Source: Casimicrobium huifangae
Lineage (GTDB): Bacteria > Pseudomonadota > Gammaproteobacteria > Burkholderiales > Casimicrobiaceae
Assembly: GCF_009746125.1 (NCBI RefSeq)
Contig: NZ_CP041352.1
Span: 124,001-188,000 of the forward strand
Direction of reading: 5' to 3'
DNA length: 64,000 nt
Under the pieces are notes generated by a model, which was not told the DNA's origin, made no database searches, and saw only the letters and a program-made list of their open reading frames with translations. Both the position numbers and the translations under genes were made by a program. This document shows, piece after piece, positions 60,145 to 64,000 of this stretch. Each line of letters begins with the position of its first letter. The first letter of the stretch is position 1.

Positions 60145-62954
60145 GCCTCACCTCCGACGCGCACCATCATCACGGCGTTCAAATCCGGCACGCTGGCCTC
60201 CATGTCGTCCAGGGCGGCCATGCGTGCATCGTGTTCCTGTTGCAGCCGCTTGCGGCGGTGCTCGCGCACGGCGGGCAGGCCGATTCGCCCAATGGCCTGG
60301 CTCCGGGCCTCGAAGGCATACAGCGCCCGTTCGCGTTCTTCCTTCAGCCGGGCGCGGTGTTCAGTCAGCAGCTCGGTGAAGATCCGCTCACCCTGGGTAC
60401 CGGCCGCTGCATGGGATGCTTCAAACCACTTCGCCGACGCCTCGGCACCGGTCACGGCATGCACATCTACAGATTCAGTCAGCAGCAAATCCCAGACGCG
60501 TTTCGCGGTCGGCACGAAGGGACGACCTTCCTCATTGATGAACACCGGCAGGAAGCGCTTGCGGCTTAAACCTTCAGCAGCCAGGCTGATTTCCCATAGC
60601 GACCAGATGCCGCGCACCGAATCCGGCAAACCCGTCACGCGGATCACCGGCAGCGGCTGCCCGGCGACAAAGCGCGGCAGCTCGCTGATCACAGCCCGAG
60701 CGCGGGGGTCTTCCATGGTGACCCATTCCAACTCCGGGTTCTCATCCGCCGTGCGCGCGTCAAAACAGGCCTGGGCCGACTCGCTGCCGTCCGCCCACTT
60801 CACCCGCCACGCTTTGCCAGCCTTCGTTGCCGAACCGCCGCGCGCAGCCAGCCCGTTGATGATGGCGCGCTCCAGCCAGAACTGCGCCGGGTGATCACGC
60901 CACTTGCGGGCATCCTCGGCGTCCAGATCGTGCTCGGTGGTGAGCAGATCGCTGTTGTTCTGGGACTCTGACAGGGTGGATCGTAGTTGGGACACCACCG
61001 CGTCGCACTCCTGCTCGATGGCTTCCGGGTTCTGCAGGCCGTGAACGAACAGCTCGTCGAAGATCGGGTCAGCTTCGACCGAGTCCATCACGTCGGCCGC
61101 CTTATCGACGCCGAACTCCTGCGCGATGACCTCCAGTTTTTCTTCCAGCACTTGGCGCACGCGGTGCTCTACCGTGTCTTCAAGCACGAAGTTGATGGCA
61201 CGCACCACATGTTTCTGGCCGATACGGTCCACCCGGCCAATGCGCTGCTCGATCCGCATTGGGTTCCACGGCATGTCGAAGTTGACGATGACATGACAGA
61301 ACTGCAGGTTCAGACCTTCACCACCGGCATCCGTCGAGATCAGCACGCGCACATCCTTGGAGAACGCCTGCTGCGCACGGGTGCGCGCTTCCAGATCCAT
61401 GCTGCCGTTGAGCGTCGTCACCGAGAAACCACGGCTTTCCAGGAAGTCGGCCAGCATGGCTTGGGTGGGCACGAACTCGGTGAAGATCAGCACCTTCAGC
61501 GCCGGATCGCCTTCTTCCTGCTGCAGCTTGTAGATCAGCTCCAGCAGCGCCTCAGCCTTGGTATCGGTACCGGCGGCCTCAGTTTCCCGTGCCAGTTCCA
61601 ACAACATCTCGACTTCAGACTTTTCCATCTCCCAACCGCTGGACTGGATGGCCAGATCCACCTGTGACTGGCCATCCAGGTCCACCCATTCATCGGTACT
61701 GATGCTCTCAAACAGATTTGCCTGGGGCTGCGGCGCATCAAGCAGCACCTGGCGCTTTTCCAGTGTGGTGCGAATAGCCGCTGTGCTGGATGTCACCAGC
61801 CGCTGCATCAGGATCATCAAAAAGCCGATGTGGCGCTGCTTGGCCGCCATGGCCTGGTTGTAGCCGTGGCGCACATAGTCGGTCACCGCCTCATACAGGC
61901 GCTGTTGCGCGCCGTGGCGTGCCTGCCAAGCCACTGCCTTTAGCCGGGTCACGCGCGGCTTGAACAGCGGCTGGCCTTCGGCGTTGATCGATGCGCGCTT
62001 CTCGGTGCGAATCACGAAAGGCCGCACCCGCTCACGGTTGACGCTGCCCTCATCCGGGAAGGCTTCCCGATCCAGCAACTGCATCAGCCGCATGAACTGG
62101 TCAGTTTTGCCCTGGTGCGGCGTGGCCGACAGCAGCAAGAGATAGGGCGATGCCTCGGCTAGCGCAGCGCCCAACTTGTAGCGGGCGACCTGCTCGGTAC
62201 TGCCGCCCATGCGGTGGGCTTCGTCGATGATGACCAGATCCCACGACGCCGAGATCAGGTCCTCGAAGCGCTCGCGGTTGTAGGTGTTGAGTTGCTCCAG
62301 GCTCCAGCCGCGCCGACTTTCCATGGGCTTCACGGAGTCCAGCGAGCAAATTACCTGGTCGTGCATGCGCCACAGGTTATCTTCCTCGCCCGCGCCACCG
62401 CTGCGCCACTGCCGGAAGGCCGACAACTCGGACGGCTCGATGAACTGAAGCGTCTCGCCAAAGTGCAGGCGCATTTCCGCCTGCCACTGGCGTACCAGCC
62501 CCTTGGGCGCCACCACCAGGATGCGCTTCACGCGGCCACGCAATTTCAACTCGCGCAGCACCAAACCGGCCTCGATGGTCTTGCCCAGGCCCACCTCATC
62601 GGCCAGCAGGTAACGAATGCGGTCGCGGCTGATGGCGCGGTTTAGCGCATAGAGCTGGTGCGGCAGCGGCACCACGCTGGACTGGATCGGCGCCAACAGC
62701 AGGTTGTCCTCCAGTGCATCCAGTAGCTTGGCGGCGGCTGTGGTGTGCAGAATCTGCTCCACACTCGGGCGCACGCTTTCCAGCGCGGCCAGGTCAACCG
62801 CCCGTGCACGTACCACCGCGTCCTTGGCGGGCAGCCAAACGCGGTAGGCCACCTCGCCCCACACGTCCTGCCGCTCGATCACCCGGCAGGGCGATGCCTG
62901 CCGGGTGAACCAGCACCAGTCGCCGATGGTGAAGTCGCGCCCGGCTTGCGTCAT
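60141..62954 (-). CDS. brxHII: SNF2/HepA-type helicase of the BREX-like operon
   Basis: 937 residues. After a small N-terminal beta domain (WCWFTRQASPCRVIERQDVW) come motif I ADEVGLGKTIEAGLVLRE (about 116-133), motif II IIDEAHRMGG (about 243-252), motif III SATPHQGKTDQF, and in the second lobe STDAGGEGLNLQFCHVIVNF and RIGRVDRIGQKH (motif VI, about 567-578). Type 3 BREX loci place a HepA-like helicase, BrxHII, before pglZ exactly as here. The start overlaps the upstream gene as ATGA. Confidence 0.82.
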   Translation of the reverse strand: MTQAGRDFTIGDWCWFTRQASPCRVIERQDVWGEVAYRVWLPAKDAVVRARAVDLAALESVRPSVEQILHTTAAAKLLDALEDNLLLAPIQSSVVPLPHQLYALNRAISRDRIRYLLADEVGLGKTIEAGLVLRELKLRGRVKRILVVAPKGLVRQWQAEMRLHFGETLQFIEPSELSAFRQWRSGGAGEEDNLWRMHDQVICSLDSVKPMESRRGWSLEQLNTYNRERFEDLISASWDLVIIDEAHRMGGSTEQVARYKLGAALAEASPYLLLLSATPHQGKTDQFMRLMQLLDREAFPDEGSVNRERVRPFVIRTEKRASINAEGQPLFKPRVTRLKAVAWQARHGAQQRLYEAVTDYVRHGYNQAMAAKQRHIGFLMILMQRLVTSSTAAIRTTLEKRQVLLDAPQPQANLFESISTDEWVDLDGQSQVDLAIQSSGWEMEKSEVEMLLELARETEAAGTDTKAEALLELIYKLQQEEGDPALKVLIFTEFVPTQAMLADFLESRGFSVTTLNGSMDLEARTRAQQAFSKDVRVLISTDAGGEGLNLQFCHVIVNFDMPWNPMRIEQRIGRVDRIGQKHVVRAINFVLEDTVEHRVRQVLEEKLEVIAQEFGVDKAADVMDSVEADPIFDELFVHGLQNPEAIEQECDAVVSQLRSTLSESQNNSDLLTTEHDLDAEDARKWRDHPAQFWLERAIINGLAARGGSATKAGKAWRVKWADGSESAQACFDARTADENPELEWVTMEDPRARAVISELPRFVAGQPLPVIRVTGLPDSVRGIWSLWEISLAAEGLSRKRFLPVFINEEGRPFVPTAKRVWDLLLTESVDVHAVTGAEASAKWFEASHAAAGTQGERIFTELLTEHRARLKEERERALYAFEARSQAIGRIGLPAVREHRRKRLQQEHDARMAALDDMEASVPDLNAVMMVRVGGEA

Positions 62955-64000
62955 TGGCCCACCTCATCGCGCAGCGCTTTGCCTTGTGCAGTCAGGCGAT
63001 AGCGCTGTTTGCTGCTTTGTGGCTTGTCGGGGATGGTCATTTCGACCAGATCCAATGCCAGCAAAGGCGTCAACACCACCTCGCGGAACTTGCTCCTGTT
63101 GCTGCGACCGACCCACTGCATCAAGGTGGCCACATCGTGTTCATCGGTCATCTGAGCCAACATCCTGTGTTGCTCAGCACTGAGTCCCAACTTAGGCCCG
63201 ACTTGGTCCCGACTTGGTCCCGACTTGGCCCCGGCTTGATCCCTAGCCTGCGCTTGCGCCTCTTGGGCAAAGCGCTGACGAATCGCCTCACGGGCCTGAA
63301 ACTGGGTATCGCTGAGCGGATCGAGCAACTGCTGCCGCACCAGATGGTCGGCCACCGCGCGGGCTTGCTGGGTGGTGCTGATACCCAGGCTGCGGATTGC
63401 CGTGAGGGTCAGCGGCTCGCCGTCTGGCAGCGACAGCGACAACGCCAGCACATCCGCCTGCTCGGGCGTCAAGTTCGCCCCCAGGGTTTGGCGCAAGCGC
63501 TGCATGGCCTCGTTGACCAGGGGCTTGTTGACCAGCACCAGCTCAAATTCCTTGCGCGCCTTGTCATTCTTCAACTGGGGCGGGGTGCGCCCCAGCTCAT
63601 GCCAGTTACGGAAGATGGCGCGAATACCGGTGCCGGCCTGATCCGACAATCCAATGCGGCGAAACGCCTTTACGATAGCCGGGTTGCGCACTTCCTTTTC
63701 AGTGGGGTCGAGCAATTCGGCTTCGGTAGCGAAGGCATCGCCGGGGTTCCAGAACACCGTGCGGTCGGTAAACAGCTTGATCGACGCCTTGCGCCCGTGG
63801 TCGCCGTAGTCCTGGTGAATCAGCAGGTTGATGGCCGCTTCCCGGAAGGCCACATAGTCGGGCGGATCATCGTTGCGGCGCAGGGTGGCCGGATCGAGCG
63901 AGAACGGATGCTCGGCAATGCGCATGTAGCGCGTCACCAGGCCCTGCCAGGTCTGAAAGACGTTCTCCTCGAACACATAGCGGTCATGCCAGCGCTGCTC
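62951..64000 (-). CDS. AlbA_2/HATPase_c_4-type ATP-binding protein, N-terminus cut off
   Basis: The frame is open at the right edge of the window, so the gene starts beyond 64000; the GTG at 63976 is not a convincing start because EQRWHDRY precedes it in frame. What remains is the second half of the Schlafen AlbA_2-type family: FREAAINLLIHQDYGDHGRK, TVFWNPGDAF, GLSDQAGTGIRAIFRNWHEL (a GHKL-like ATP site), then a winged-helix C-terminus. An 11-bp tandem repeat (63189-63243) interrupts the end. Such proteins are often encoded in phage-defence operons. Confidence 0.78.
   Translation of the reverse strand, partial: EQRWHDRYVFEENVFQTWQGLVTRYMRIAEHPFSLDPATLRRNDDPPDYVAFREAAINLLIHQDYGDHGRKASIKLFTDRTVFWNPGDAFATEAELLDPTEKEVRNPAIVKAFRRIGLSDQAGTGIRAIFRNWHELGRTPPQLKNDKARKEFELVLVNKPLVNEAMQRLRQTLGANLTPEQADVLALSLSLPDGEPLTLTAIRSLGISTTQQARAVADHLVRQQLLDPLSDTQFQAREAIRQRFAQEAQAQARDQAGAKSGPSRDQVGPKLGLSAEQHRMLAQMTDEHDVATLMQWVGRSNRSKFREVVLTPLLALDLVEMTIPDKPQSSKQRYRLTAQGKALRDEVGQ
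63189..63243 (-). repeat. 11-bp tandem repeat within the AlbA_2-type gene
   Basis: Five consecutive units of the form GACTTGGTCCC (plus-strand reading): 63189-63199 (degenerate), 63200-63210, 63211-63221 (both exact), 63222-63232 and 63233-63243 (two and two changes). The unit is not a multiple of three. Confidence 0.85.

Noticed and set aside
1-64000. CRISPR array, tRNA or rRNA genes, integrase or attachment site
   Set aside because: No regularly spaced repeats of 25-40 bases, no cloverleaf-like sequence, and no tyrosine recombinase motif were seen; the att ends and integrase must lie outside the window.

Overview
The window is the middle of an integrative and conjugative element (ICE) of the ICEclc / PFGI-1 (PAGI, pKLC102-like) superfamily in a high-G+C proteobacterium. 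The gene order and families (PFL_46xx/47xx set) point to a Pseudomonas, Xanthomonadaceae or Burkholderiales type host, but the sequence does not settle which. No chromosomal housekeeping gene, tRNA, integrase or att site is visible, so both ends of the element lie outside the window.

Layout. (1) 1-3899: control and replication genes. The order parA (3' end), shi, bisD (ParB-like), bisC (DUF2857) matches the ICEclc bistability operon and is followed by an STY4528-type replication gene. That gene carries a consensus DnaA box, iteron-like repeats and an AT-rich tract inside its linker, which looks like an in-gene replication origin. (2) 3900-8322: DNA-processing genes (PFL_4669, DUF3158, SSB, topoisomerase III), punctuated by three copies of a 23-bp palindrome. 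(3) 8323-20137: a string of small conserved accessory genes (DUF3577 duplicated in tandem, DUF3275, an adenine-methyltransferase-like protein, an SNF2-type helicase). Most of these genes are preceded by their own long imperfect hairpin just upstream of the ribosome binding site. (4) 20497-26528: first T4SS block (PilL-like, PFL_4693, lytic transglycosylase, PFL_4695, TraD, PFL_4697). (5) 26620-32929: a cargo insertion of visibly lower G+C between two conserved T4SS blocks. It holds an apparent ABC-three-component conflict system with two nuclease-type proteins, one of them split by an IS3-family element with a 3-bp target duplication, plus an orphan HigA-type antitoxin. (6) 33134-47228: second T4SS block, the MPF-G mating channel (RAQPRD protein to TraG), with a RadC-like gene inside. 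(7) 47242-49125: DUF3742, a YhaV/PrlF toxin-antitoxin pair and an MbcA/ParS-like regulator. (8) 49199-54135: a complete 4937-bp Tn3-family transposon (34-bp perfect inverted repeats, TGAAT duplication) carrying tnpA, tnpR, parDE and an unknown passenger. (9) 54378-56219: the MobH relaxase TraI. (10) 56317-64000: a leftward defence operon, cut by the window end, with the brxHII-pglZ-brxA order of a type 3 BREX system, preceded by an AlbA_2/HATPase-type gene and followed by a DUF4917 (SIR2-like) gene.

Working together: BisDC-type control would switch on excision, transient replication (STY4528, SSB, TopB), relaxase processing (MobH TraI), coupling (TraD) and the MPF-G channel. The accessory modules (ABC-3C, toxin-antitoxin pairs, BREX-3-like) would protect the host and stabilise the element. 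All functional statements are by recognition of sequence families without database searching.
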